A DNA stretch of 64,000 nucleotides. Origin: Diplosphaera chodatii. Its lineage: Eukaryota; Chlorophyta; Trebouxiophyceae; Prasiolales; Stichococcaceae. The notes below the pieces were generated by a model. It did no database searches. It saw only the letters and a list, made by a program, of their open reading frames with translations, and was not told the origin of the DNA. This document shows, one piece after another, positions 44,110 to 56,513 of this stretch. The DNA lies in the NCBI GenBank assembly GCA_032358165.1, contig JAALGY010000017.1, positions 992,001 through 1,056,000 of the forward strand. The letters run 5' to 3'. Positions within the stretch are counted from its first letter, which is position 1. Each line of letters begins with the position of its first letter. The translations under genes were made by a program, and so were the position numbers.

Positions 44110-44564
44110 TGAGCGCCATCTCAGCGGGATGCGCGCTGCAATCATGACTGGTGCATCTGATGATTTGAGGTGCTTGCCGATGCAGACACGTGTAGTGTCA
44201 TGTACACAACTGCGAAAGGCAGCCACTGGGAGATGAAATAAAGTAGCCTCCACATCTGATCTCGGCATGACCTGGATGGCGTCAGGGGCTGTGAGCCGCA
44301 AGACCGCAAGTCGTCGTGTGCGTGACGATCTCAGACCGTGCTGCCAGCGGCTGCCACGCACCGTGCACTTTTTTAGCCGTCTCACATACCGCTGGCAGGC
44401 GCAGTACGCGGCGCAATGGTCACTTTGGGATAACGATAGCCCCTCTTTACAACGTAACCACAGCTCAGAATAACAAAAGCTCTGTGCACAGGCACCATGC
44501 GTTCGAGTTGGAACGCACAACAGGCAGACACAGCCGGTCACGGCTGCCCACCCCCCAGCTGAGC
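44110..44564. other. Intergenic, no gene seen
   Basis: The 3' flank of CSN4 and the promoter of the histidine kinase. A long antisense frame across 43672-44682 has no family motifs and overlaps CSN4 exons, so it is not taken as a gene. Confidence 0.45.
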
Positions 44565-47500
44565 ATGGGGTCCTCCAGAACACCAGCAAACATGCCGATG
44601 CAGCAAGCGGCAGCGGGGGCGGCCCAGCCGGCCACCTCCAGGCGTAACAGCCGACGGCCCAGCCAGCCGGATGCCGCAGCATTACGGGACAGCGGCATGG
44701 CGTCGTCGCTGGTGCCGCCGTCGCTGGGCGTCAGTGCGGAGGCCGCTGCTTTCCTTACCGCCTCCGGCGCCAAGCTGCTGCAGATGGCGCCCGTCACCCT
44801 GGTCTTCCCACCAGGTGCTCACGGAAACGCCCGCTAGTGCGCAGCTCCTACTGATCTGTTGGCTGGCGGTCGCAGTTTGCCACTGTCGCTGCTGCATACG
44901 CTCAGCTCAGCGTATGCACGCATGCAAGAGCGCAGCTGCGGCGGGCGCCATCGAAGCACACGCTGTCGTCTTGCACCACCCAGCATGACAGCGCGTCTGG
45001 TGCCCCTGCGGCCTCTGCTTGCCGCTCGGCAGCTTGCTTCCCGCCTGCGACCGACAGCTTGAGCCGGCAGAGCCCACCGGCCCGCTGCTCCTTGTCCTGT
45101 TGCTTTCTCATCTGCTGGCGCTGCACTTTTTGTGCGCACCTCACTTTCCAACCTGGCATGCACCGTCTCTTGCGCTGCAGAGGTGGAAGGGCAGTACCTC
45201 GCGGATGTGGCGAAGCGGCGGTGGCCGGTGCTGGTATTTGTCTTCAGCTTCGACGTGGGCTGCTACCTGCTGCGGCTGGGCGCCAAGCTGCTGTCAGGGC
45301 ACCAGGGCCTGTCACCCGTGGGCCTGATCCACAACCTGTCGCCGCAGCTGGCCAACATGGCCTTCTGCTACCTGTTCCTGACGTACGTCAACCGCCGGTC
45401 GCGCCGGCTGGGGGACAAAGCTGCTCGCCAGGTGCTTGGCTGTGCTCGGTGGCTGGCGGCATGGTTGTCCAGTGCCTTTGTGCCTACGCCTCACAGTCAC
45501 TGCTGAGTTAATCCGCAGGCTGCTGCATGCATGTGGCCCAAGAGCTGCTTGCATGTTCCTGTCAGCATGCAAATAAAATATTGGTTAAAGGTCTGCGATG
45601 GTTGTTCGAAATGTGCATACTGTTCATGATGTCAGGAAGAGTACATGCTGGCGGGGGTGATGGCGCTGGCGATCTCCAGCCTGCTGATACAGCTGCGGTC
45701 TGACAATGCGCAAGACTATGTACTGGGCGCCTTCTTTCTCATTTGCACCACCTCCTTCCTGAAGATCCGCTGGTTTGTGGGCGCCTCAATTCAGGTGTGA
45801 TGTCCACAGGCAACACATCGCTGGTCGAGCCTGATGTACCGTGTAAGTCTGAGCATAAAACGGGTGTTGTCCCACTGAAACTGCAAGTACCTGAAACATC
45901 TATTCTCATGGTTTGCAGCTGATGCCTGTGGCCCTGTGCTTCTACTTCCACGGGCTCCAGCGCTCGGACAGCATCCTGCCATCGGATGCTGCGGTGCACA
46001 TCTGCATAGCCTGGTCTGTGGGCGCGCTGATGTCCTTCCTGTCCGACACCTACCGCCGGTGAGCTCAGCCCCAGTGCCCACCTGCCGTTGTTTCGCCCTC
46101 TCACATATCGTCAGGATATGTCAACAGCAGTGGTAGAGTTTCTTCGTTGTCACAGTTCGTGAGCATGTGTCTACAGCGTGGTAATGTGTGAGGTTGCAGA
46201 GGTATTTCCTCTGCAACCTCAACGGCAGTTTGCCTAACCAACCAAGTAATTTTGTTTGTAACTTGGTAAATCAACACGGTCGTGCGTGCTGCAGGCAAAT
46301 GTTTGCCAACCACCGGCTGGCATTTGCGGCAGCGGAGATGGAGGTGCATGAGGCGAAGGCGCGGCTGCTGGCGCAGAACCAGCTGGCAGCTGCCCAGGCA
46401 CAGGCGGCGCAGCGGAAGCTGGTGAGCAGCAGGCTGCTCTGCAGCTGCCTCCATAACGCTGCTGACACCCGTCGCGCTGCTGACATCCTGCTGAGCATGA
46501 GGTCGATGGCTGAGATGGCAACTTGCCTCTGCGGCAGGTCGTTGCACGGGAGAAGGCGTCCAATGAGGCCAAGTCGGAGTTCATGAGCCTCATGTGCCAC
46601 GAGGTCCGCACGCCCCTCAACGGCTGCCTGGCGTCCGCCGAGATGCTGCTGGAGACGGTCCTGCAGGTGACTTTTGTTAGCATGTGTTATTGCCACGAGG
46701 CGTCGAGCACTGACTCCTTTGTGATAACATGACAGACCGCCAGCCTCACAAATGGTTTGGCTTTGCAGGCCTTGGACCGACACCACAGTGCTTTGAGCCT
46801 CACTTGCGTGCTGTCAACGACCGCAGGATGAGCAGCGGGAGCTGGCCAAGACCATCAGGGTGTCAGGCAGCATCCTGCTGTCCACGGTCTCCAACTTCCT
46901 GGACTTCTTCAAGATGGAGGCCGGCAAGGCGCTGGACATCGTGCGCACGGAAGTCGACATCCAGGTGCTCGGTCGTCAGCATGGATCTTGTGTATGCTGC
47001 CCTGTGCTTGCGATACAGCATTCAAAGTGCCCACCCGGAAGACTGACACCTTGTGTGGGGCAGCTGTCAGCTGGTCTGTCACCCTGGGGTGATCATCGTG
47101 TCGCTTGAGGACAGTATTCAACTTTCTGCCCCTGTGTTGCAGGAGCTGGTGTCCGATGTGCACTGCATCATTGATGCGATGATCGGCAAGGAGTCGGGCG
47201 TAGGCCTGCTGTGCCCCTGCACCGAGGGAGTGCCTGACGTCGTGCTGGTGAGACTGTCAGTGCGCTTGTCATGCTGTCAAGCGTGTGCCGCCAAATGTGC
47301 ATCCCTGCGCCCGCAGCATGCCGGAACATGGCTGTCCAGGATGTGAGGCCACCTGGCCCAGGATGCATGCAGCTGCAAGCCACATGAGCGATCTGAAGTA
47401 CTAGGTTTCCCCCGTGCAGGGCGACCCCGATCGTTTACGTGGCATCCTGCTGAACCTGTACACTAATGCAGCGAAGTTCACACGCCGTGGCGCCATTGCG

Positions 47501-50500
47501 CTTCGTGTGTCTGTTGCTGGGCCCAATTACAGGTGAAACTGCAACCTTGACTAGACTGGCTGCAGGATTCTGCAGACCTCAGAGGTGGCATGCCTGGCTT
47601 TTTGTCTGCTGCAAATGCGGTACGGCATGCTGATCATCGTCCCAGCATTGCCTGTGCCTATGCAGGCCAACACCCAGCGAGGCACTGTATGGCGCTGGCA
47701 GCGCAGAGGACCTGGCACGGTCGTACGGCGGCGGCGATCTGCTGACATCTGCCAACCTGGTCACGTCAGCGGCTCAGGCTGCCGCGGCGCACCGCAGCGT
47801 GGCCGCCACGGCAGAGGGCGAAAGCGCAGGCGGCGCGGATGAGCAGCGCAGGGCGTCAGCCGACAACACAGCCTTAGGCCAGGGCTCGCGGCCTGCAGCA
47901 GCCTCGATAGCCATACCGCAGACCTTTCTGCACGCCCCGGCACGCAGCAGCGGCGGCGCACGGTCGTCAGCCTCAGTCTGCAGCTCAGTCACATCACCCG
48001 CCAGCCTTGCAAGGGTAAGGCCTTGTGTGCTGGGTCCACTCACCCAGCCAGTCGTTGTGCCTTCGTCCTGTTGCTCAGTTGCCGAGGCACCTCTTACCCA
48101 CGTGCAGTTGTGTTTAGTGCATTATGCTAGAAGTATCTTGGTGCACTTCAGGAGGCGAAGGCAGCACTCCTTCAGACAACATTTGCTGCCAGCCCCCCGC
48201 TTGGCGGCAACAGCATGAGCAGCAGCAGCATGAATGGCAGTCTGCAGGTGAGACTGATAGGGTGCTTAAAAACCACTGGTGCTCAAAACTCCGAAGATGG
48301 TCACTAATGTTGGGCGGCCGCTGTTCAGCTGAAAATCAGGACACAGTGTCCCTGTTTTGTGTGCAGGAGTGGCTGCCATCGGCCTCGTCGGCGTCTCTGC
48401 CTTCGCCTCAGCAGGCGCCCTCGATGTCGTCCCTTGGGCCCAGCAGCAGCAGCAACAACAGCAGCAGCACCGCAGCCAGCGATGGCGCTGGCACGGCAGC
48501 TCGGCTGGCAACCCAGGGCAGGGATGTCCAGCGCTCTGCTTTGAAGCCCGCTGGCTCACAGAACAGAAGCTTCTCGACCACTGAGGCCGCTCTCGAGGTG
48601 CATTGCACAGTGCTGCAAGCCCCACAGCTGCAGATGGTGCTCCGTGCCGGAGTTGGGTGTGCCAGCATGGTGGCTATGTCTGTCTGACGACATGTAGCTT
48701 CCTCCCCTGCTCCTGTCACTCATGGCCAACACTTGGACTGCAGGCTGGCGAGGGCAGCCGCATGGCGGCGCAGAAGGTCAGCAGCGACGTGCAGACGACG
48801 TACGACGAGGCGGAGCGCGATGCCGGCGGCCACAACCGCCCGGCGTCCGACGAGCACCTGGACGCCAAGGTGCTGGCGGGGCGGCTGCGGGGCGTGGGCG
48901 CCGGGTCCCCGGGCCCCGTGATGCGCATGGGCGAGGCCAGCGCCGCAGGTCTGACACGTCTGCGCTCTCTTGCCTGTCGTTGTACCTGCTTTGACATGTC
49001 AATTCGGCGGCGATGTGAAGTGAGCGATGTGGCAAGTGAGAGCAGCGCAGAACCCTCCTTTGAAACATGACACAGCAGGTCCATGCGCCGTCACTACGCA
49101 GCTCCATCATGCTGCCATGTTCGCATACAGTGGCTCACACACCGCCCTGTCCACATCCTGTCAACTTGGCCCTGCAGAGGAGGCGCTGGCGACACACAGC
49201 GCCAGCCCGGAGCAGGCGGAGCAGCGGCAGGAGGCGGTGCATCGCGCCAGCACGAGTAGCACCGGCTTCGCGGGCGTCACCGAGATGCTGCGCGACTCGT
49301 GGCAGGTGCGAGTCACTTAGATCTGCCAACACAGCACACCACCTGGCGCTGTGTCTCGTCGACAAGAAATGTATGGTTCAAGCTTGACGATGGCCTCTGA
49401 ACTGTGCCTTCCATGTGTGCAGGCTGCAACAGACAGCGCAGAGTTCATGACGTCGGCGCTCGCCCGGCGCTGCGCGTCAATCAGCCAGCTGCGGCACGCG
49501 GGGCTGTCCTGGAACCCGCTGCCCGCAATGCACGAGATGCCAAGCGGCGGATCCGAGGCGCGCTCGTCCGGCGACCGCCGCAGCAACAGTTTCTCAGACG
49601 CCTCCTCCAACCGGTCCAGCCAGGAGGTGCCCTCCACTGCCGGTCTGATGACCTGTGTGTCCCTGACTACTGTGTTGCAGGAACCTCCTGTTCACGTTGT
49701 GGAAGCGGAGGGTGCACAGCCGGAATGTGCACAATTGAAGCTGCAGAGACCCTCCGCTGCCGTGCCGTGCGTCCTGCAGGATGCAGTCCTCAGCTGTGTA
49801 CCCAAATGTTGTATCGCTGCAGGGTACGCGGCCCTCGACGGACTACTCCACCGTCGCCAGCGACCGGGTGTCGTACGAGCTGCCGGACATGGGTGGCGGG
49901 CGGCGGTCACTGGACACCATCCTGGGGCCCCGCCGCTCCGTGGACGCCCGCCTCTCCGCCGACTCCTTTGGCTCCGATGCCGCGGCCATGGTGCGCATGG
50001 AGTGTTTCAGGGTGTTCAGGGTTTGCTGCCCGTGCGCAGGTTGTGCACCTGCCCCTGCCGCCTGATGTCTGCCCTGGTGCATTCACAGAACGGTGCACCT
50101 ACAAGCGCAACATGGTTGTTGGAGGACGCTGCCCTCTCAGTGTCATTGGGTGTGATTACAGAGGCTTTTATGCATGTTTGTGACCACAGGAGGCTGCGCG
50201 GAGGTCATTCGACAGCGAGGCTCGCCGCAGTCTGCAGGCCGCCGCGCGCTCTTCACGCATGCCTGGCATGCGCCGCAGCCGGGACATTGGCAACAGCAGT
50301 GCAGGTCCGCTGCTGGCTTCTTGTGCCTTTGGTGTCAGTGCTTGCATCTGGGCACCAGCCTGCTGTATGCGCGTCCACCTTGACAGCCCTCATTGCCAGT
50401 GTGGACCATGCCACCAGCTGTGCTGCACAGTTCCAGCGTGCCCTCCTTGGCTACCATTGCTGGCAGCTGTCTCTGATGTACCACATGTGGCGCTGCAGGC

Positions 50501-53500
50501 GGGCGCCAGTCCTTCGACAGTCCCGCGGAGGCGCGCCGCAGCTTCGAAACCAGCGCGGCTGCGCGGCGGAGCGACGACGCGGCCCGTGCGCGACTTGACG
50601 CTGCACGCCAGGCCATCCTGGGCACCAGCAGTGAGTTTCGACACAGTTGCACGTTCCCCCACATGTTTACCACAGCAGGTTGTCCTGCCAAGGCCGTGGT
50701 AGGCTATGTGTTGCAGTGTGGTGGTTGAGAGAACGGCATTCATGCTGTGGAAGGTTGTCCACTGCCTCGCTCTGATACGTTGTGAGAGCGGTGTTCCATG
50801 CCTACAGCTGTGTGGGCTGACGCATCTGCCTGGCACGCATTTTGCAGGTCGGCAGCCGCGGCTGAGCTGGGAGCAGGGCCAGATGAGCCCGGACCTGCGG
50901 GCTGCCTCCAGCCCAGAGGCGCGAGCCAGCGGCGCGAAGGGGGCTCCGCCGACGCGCGCCTCGCAGCCGCGGGTGTCGTTCGACGAGCGCACCACCGCCG
51001 GCGGCAGCGGCGGCGCCCCGGACTCCACCAACACGCTGTCGGACGGCAGCAGCGCCTGGGCCCCCGGGGGCTCCGACCGCCGCTCCTCCGGCTCAGGTGT
51101 GAGGCGTTTTGTGGATAGTTGGAGACTGTGGCACCTTCTAAGAGACCTACTGAATTGCTTCTGGCTGCCAGCCAGCTATTGCTCTCGTGATATGGGCTCT
51201 TTTTTGGAAGTTCGGTCTTGGCTGTCGTGCACAAAGCTGCCTTTGTAGCAGACATGTCCAACTGGCTGGACTTGCAGCACCATCTTGCAACCTGATTGCT
51301 AATTGAGCACGGTACATGACTGAAGTGTTGTGACGCTGCGGCAGGGGGGCGGCTGAAGGGGCGGCGGCCCAGTGGGGATGCCCAGGGCGGCAGCAAGGGC
51401 GCCTCCGGCACCCAGTCGCCAGCGCACAGCCTCTCGGAGTCCGCCTCCAGCAATGGCATGGACGCCCTCGGGTGCGTATCGCGATGAAGAAAATCAGTAC
51501 ATTTTCAAGGGAGCTGCTGCAACTTTTGAAGCTGGTCTTCGTTTGCATGAACAGTGCCCGATAGGCAGAGGAAGGGAGCACAGTACAGCACAGTGCTTGG
51601 CCTGATGCTGACTTGGCGCTCGTGTGCGTGCTTGGTACAGGGGGGACGGCCTGCCGCCGGGGTGGGCGAGCGTGGTCAGCCGGCCACCAGCGCCGCGGCA
51701 CCCTGACCAGGCGCAGCCAAAGCACTGGCTCGTCTTCGAGGTGATGGACACAGGTGCGCCGGCACTGCCGAGGCAGCTGCCCTGAAAATGCTGTAGCAGT
51801 GAGCATCTCCGAGTCGTGTTGGAGCCACACAAAATCTGCAGGTGTGCCGACCCGCACGCTTGGCTGGCATGTTCTGAACCCACTGCCCTTGCACACTTTG
51901 ATAGGCAGGACAGCTGACTACCTGTCTGGTACCCACTTTGTTCTTCTCATGTGCTATGCCCTACCTGCTGCAGGCATTGGCATTGCCGAGCGGGGACTGC
52001 GGTCGCTGTTCAAGGAGTATGTGCAGGGCAGCGAAGAGGAGATGCGGCGGCCGCGCTCCAGGGGGGGCACGGGCCTCGGCCTCTCCATCTGCTGCAAGCA
52101 GGCGAGCAACAAGCTCCCGCAACTGAGGGCGCTGCTTGCTATTAGCTTTACGTGTGCACCCATCAGAAGGCATACGTTTTGGCGTGTAAGCAGTGCCATG
52201 CCGGGCCATGCAGCCTTACATGACGTCAGCAACCGCATATAACCCAGCGTTAGGACAAGTGGGCCTGCCTCGCATATCTACTTAGAGTTCCCAACTGATC
52301 TGCACCCTTTGTACAGGTGGCGGTGCTGGGCGGTCAGATCGGTGCCATGTCGAAGCAGGGCCTGGGCTCCACCTTCTGGTTCACGGTGCCGCTGCTGCTG
52401 CCAGAGCCGCCGCGAGCGCGGTGAGACAACCTGTTTGGTCTCATCGCCTCCCCCAACCGCCTGCAACCCTCCTACTTGACCATAAACAGCACCTCGATGA
52501 AGCAGTTGCCCGCTGTGTGGCGGGTGCGACATCGCAGATTGCAGGCCTGAACCACATGTGTGGATCATCTCTCCCCTGAAAAGTTTTCACTTCAGCAACT
52601 GACACCGCGAGCTCATGCCATGCTGACAAATGTTCAGGGTCTTGTATGAGAGGCTTCAGGCATCCCTGACCCTTGCGGCTCCTTCGGTGATAGGTCGTCA
52701 TCGGCATCCAGCGGCCCGCTGCGCCGCACGGCCTCCTGGTCCAGCCGGGACGCCTTCACGGACGGGCACTACGGGGCCGGCGAGTCAGGTGCCCTTCGTC
52801 ACGTCCCGGCTGCCTAGCAGACTGCCGAACGCCACAGCTTTAGCACAGCGCATCCGACGAACGTGCTGCTGTGCACAGCAGCTGCAGTTGCTGCAGAGTC
52901 TAAGGGCGCCCCCATGGTGGTTCTGCCACAATCTGATGGGGTGTCAGAGGCATGTGTATAAGACTTGCTCCCAAACCTGGTGCAGGGCCGCGGCGCAAGC
53001 GCTCGGGCTCTGGCAACATGATGCCTGCAGTGGCGGCGGCGGTGGAGGCGATGGCAGCGGAGGGGGCCCGCTCCGAGGGCGGCCGCCCCGCCCCCAACCA
53101 GCTGCGCCGCAAGTCCGCCCCCAACGCTGCACGCCTGTCAGGTGCGGTTTGCGGGGTCTTTCAGGGGTCGAGGAGACCATGCAGTCAAGCAGCAGGTCAG
53201 TTGCTCAGCTGCTGAGCCCGGCATATGTCAGGGCTTGCGTGTCGTGCGGCTGGCATACGCACATGCAGGAGTGTGGTAAGAGTGCCCAGCCTCTCCAACC
53301 ATCCTGCATTTGAGCAGATGCATCCGAGACGAATGTGTTTTGTCCTGTCTCTCAACGCTTTTGGAGTGTAGCCGTCTTCTGGAGGATAGCCATGAGAGGG
53401 TTAGCTTGAGGATGCAAACCTGCTACTTTCGCTTACTACGAGCCACTCATATTGTGGCATATCGCATGCAGGTGAATCCTGCGAGATGCTGTCCCACCCC

Positions 53501-55684
53501 GCCAGCATGCCCAACCCAGAGACGGACAGCTCCGCTGCCGCTCAGATGCAGGCGGCGGTGGCAGACGCTAAGTGGCGGGTGCGTGTTGATCTGCTGTCAG
53601 TCGAGCTGCACAATGCTGCGTCATCATCACCCTGCCAGTGCTCTGACAGTCGTGCAGCGCTGTTGCTTGGAACCTCGTTCTGTCACACGACTCGCTGACG
53701 TCTTGCCTTGCAGGCAATGCAGCCAGAGGACGTGTTCAAGCAGAGCTCGCTGTTTGAGCCGTCCCGACGTGGCGGGCCTCAGCCCAGCAGCCAGGCTGCA
53801 GCTGGGCAGCCTGTTGGCGAGGGCGCGGCGTCTGGCGGTGTGGCTGCTGCGGCTGCGGGCGGCGCCGGCGGCTCAGGCAGCGACCTGCACCTGCGCGGCG
53901 GCAATGCAGGACCTGTGGCGGGCACCCTGCCAAACGGCCCTTTCTCAGCGTTCCGGCAGCAGGCGTTGCAGGGCCGCCAGCCCGAGGTGAGCCACGCATG
54001 CTCACTTCCTCGTCTTGGGTTACATCCCGCTGGCCTTGAGTGTCCGTGCCAACGAGGACGCCCTGCAAGCGCGCCAGAGCGTGCATGTGCTTCCGGTTGT
54101 GCACGCTGCGCATGTCGCTGTCATGCAGATGTCTATTCGCGCACAGTTCTGTTTCAGCCATGCAAGGCTGACGCCACCAAACATCGTGTGCTGCAGGGCC
54201 TGCCCAGCGCGGTGCCTGAGGGTGCGGCGGTGAATGGGAGCACGGCGCTGGAGCCGCCCAGCAGCGGTGGCGGTCCCCCGGGCGGCGGCAACTGGAGCTG
54301 GCAGTCGTTTGGCAGGTGCGCAAGTGTACCAGTGGCTGCCGCACCGCACCACCAGGCTACCACTTGTCAGGACACAAGTGCCTGCTGATGCTTGTCTCCC
54401 TCTCCACCTACTTGCAGGCTCAGCAGAACATCTCAGCCACTTGGGCATGTCTTTTAATGGACAACCCAGCTGTCTGCGGCTCAGATGCTGTTGCCACTTC
54501 GCAGCTGAGATCGCGCTGCTGTCACCTGCAGCGAGAAGGGGTACACGTTCAACCGCAGCGCGGCGGCCGCCAAGGCGCGCGGGATGCGGCCCAGCATGGA
54601 GGACCGCCGCCGCCGCCTCGACTTCTCCGCACTCCAGGTCCGCCTCCCGGCCAGCTGTGCCCTTGCAGCTGATGCACGTGCCTTCAGTGGTTGACAGCAT
54701 GCTCTCACCCAGAGGTGGCCGTGCTGTTCATGCCTGAGGCATGGTGGTGTCGAGGTTGCACTCATATGGGTCACGCTTGGTGTTGAGGCGCACCTGGAAG
54801 TGACGTGCAACGCCCGCCGCTGCAGGGCAAGCGTGTGCTGCTGGCGGAGGACAACCTCATCAACCAGACGGTCGCCAAGAAGATGCTGACGCAGTTGGGC
54901 ATGGTGGCGGTGGTGGCGGCCAATGGGGCGGAGGCGGTAGATGCGGTGATGGCGCCCGGCTCCCACTTCGACGTGGTGCTCATGGACATGGCCATGCCCG
55001 TCATGGGCGGCGTCTCCGCCACCAAGGTGCTGCCGGTTCAGCCTGGCCTCACTGGCTCATTGGCAATGCGTCTGAGCAGTACGATGTGCGGACTGCACCC
55101 TCGATGCTGCTCGCGGTGCCAGCTGTGACGGCCAGCATCATCCCGGCGCTTGCCTTGCACTCCTGGCCATCAATAGGGGTGGACTCTGCAGCGCAACACC
55201 AGGACTGGAAAAATTCCCGTTCACGTCTCACTATGCTGTGCATAGTTGACGAAAGTGCGATGTGATGTTCACAGAACATACGGGGCCGCGGCCTGGAGGT
55301 GCCGATCGTGGCAATGACGGCCAACGCGAGCGACAAGGACCGCGACGAGTGCCTGGACGCCGGCATGGACGGCTTCCTGTCCAAGCCCGTGCTCAAGGAC
55401 CGCCTGGCCGAGGTGAGGCATCAGCTGCTGGATGCTGCAGGTTTTCAACTGGGAACACAAGCCCTGAGCATGCTGCTCCATCTTACCAGCAACCGCTCAA
55501 CAGAACCCCGTACTTCATTTGCCACCGTCGCTGGTACGGTGCCATGCTCAGTAGTCGAGGTCATTCTGCACATGTTGAGTATTGACCCACCTGTTTTGTG
55601 CTGCAGGCGCTGTTGCTGGTTCTGAGCGGCCGTGGCGCGTTCCGAGACGCAACTGTCACGCTGAACACCATTGGCCACTTCTAG
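44565..55684 (+). CDS. Membrane hybrid histidine kinase with split ATPase domain (many exons)
   Basis: After a Ser/Gln-rich start ([18 protein letters not shown]) come about five or six membrane helices in exons near 45181-45420, 45636-45793 and 45919-46060, then a coiled coil ([22 protein letters not shown]). HisKA follows: [17 protein letters not shown], with phospho-acceptor His codon 46598-46600, and [14 protein letters not shown]. The N box is [14 protein letters not shown] (47420-47531). The D/G box [16 protein letters not shown] is encoded only at 51730-52010, and the G2 box [10 protein letters not shown] follows. Between N and G boxes about 4 kb of exons encodes Ser/Ala/Gln-rich sequence. 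A second Ser/Gly-rich linker precedes a receiver domain ([32 protein letters not shown] with Asp codon 54985-54987; [18 protein letters not shown]). Stop 55682-55684. The signal sensed is unknown; all phosphorelay residues are present. The exact exon chain in the insertions is not verified. Confidence 0.85.
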
Positions 55685-56513
55685 CTTCCAGCAGCGGCAT
55701 GCTGTTGCCACGTGTCGGGGTGTGTTGCCCCTCGACGCCAACCGTGCTGACAGTCGAGACAGCTCTGCACTGCTTTGACAGTCGCAGCATTGCAGCGCGG
55801 TGGGGTGGAAGACGTCGTGGGATGCGCGGCGCCCCGTTGTACAACATGGCAGGACGGCAGCGCAGCCCGACTGCCATAACCTATCAACTTGCGCTTGAGG
55901 CGCCCACCTTGGCTGCTCGCGTACGCAGATGAGCTGCAGCTTGCGACAGCTAGTTCAGCTCGCTTCGAGCTATAGGTGCCGGCCTGTTAGAACATGGCCC
56001 GAACGAAGCTGCAAAGTCATATGGCGCTCTGGGTGACCGGGAACTGTGTGAGCAGATTAGTTTGATTGCATGTGGGGATCAGATGATGAGGGTTTGTCGA
56101 GTAGAAGTGAAGTACTGCAAGTGTTGCTCTGTCTGTATCTGTGCCATCTCAGTCAAGAACTGCTTGCTTGAAATGTTGCATCTGCACGACTTGTCCTGTT
56201 GATATGAGCTTGCATGTAAACCCGCTGACACCAGCGCCATCAAGTTGTAGCTGTCTTGGTCTAGCATGAAGACAGACAGGAGATTCTAGTCTAACACCTC
56301 CCCGCTGACAACAGTGCCAACAACATGTAGCAGGTGGGCTGCACCGCGCAGCTGTCGCATGCCGAACTCTGCTGTCTGTGCCACGAAGCGTGCTGCTTTG
56401 CGGCTGGTGTTAGCTGAGCCACGCTTGACCAAGCCATACTGCAGCATGATCACCAGGGATGTTGCCTGTTGACAACAGAGCGGCGCACGCAGCAACAGGC
56501 CGCATGAACGCTG
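55685..56513. other. Convergent intergenic region, no gene seen
   Basis: The 3' flanks of the histidine kinase (+) and the cathepsin-like gene (-). The short frames show no motif. It could hold a long 3' UTR. Confidence 0.45.

Noticed and set aside
43672..44682. 336-codon antisense open frame
   Set aside because: It overlaps well-supported CSN4 exons on the other strand, has no motif, and is the usual shadow frame of GC-rich coding DNA.
49351..50598. 415-codon plus-strand open frame as a separate gene
   Set aside because: It reads through intron-like GTGCG...TGCAG segments of the histidine kinase. Only parts of it are kinase linker exons.
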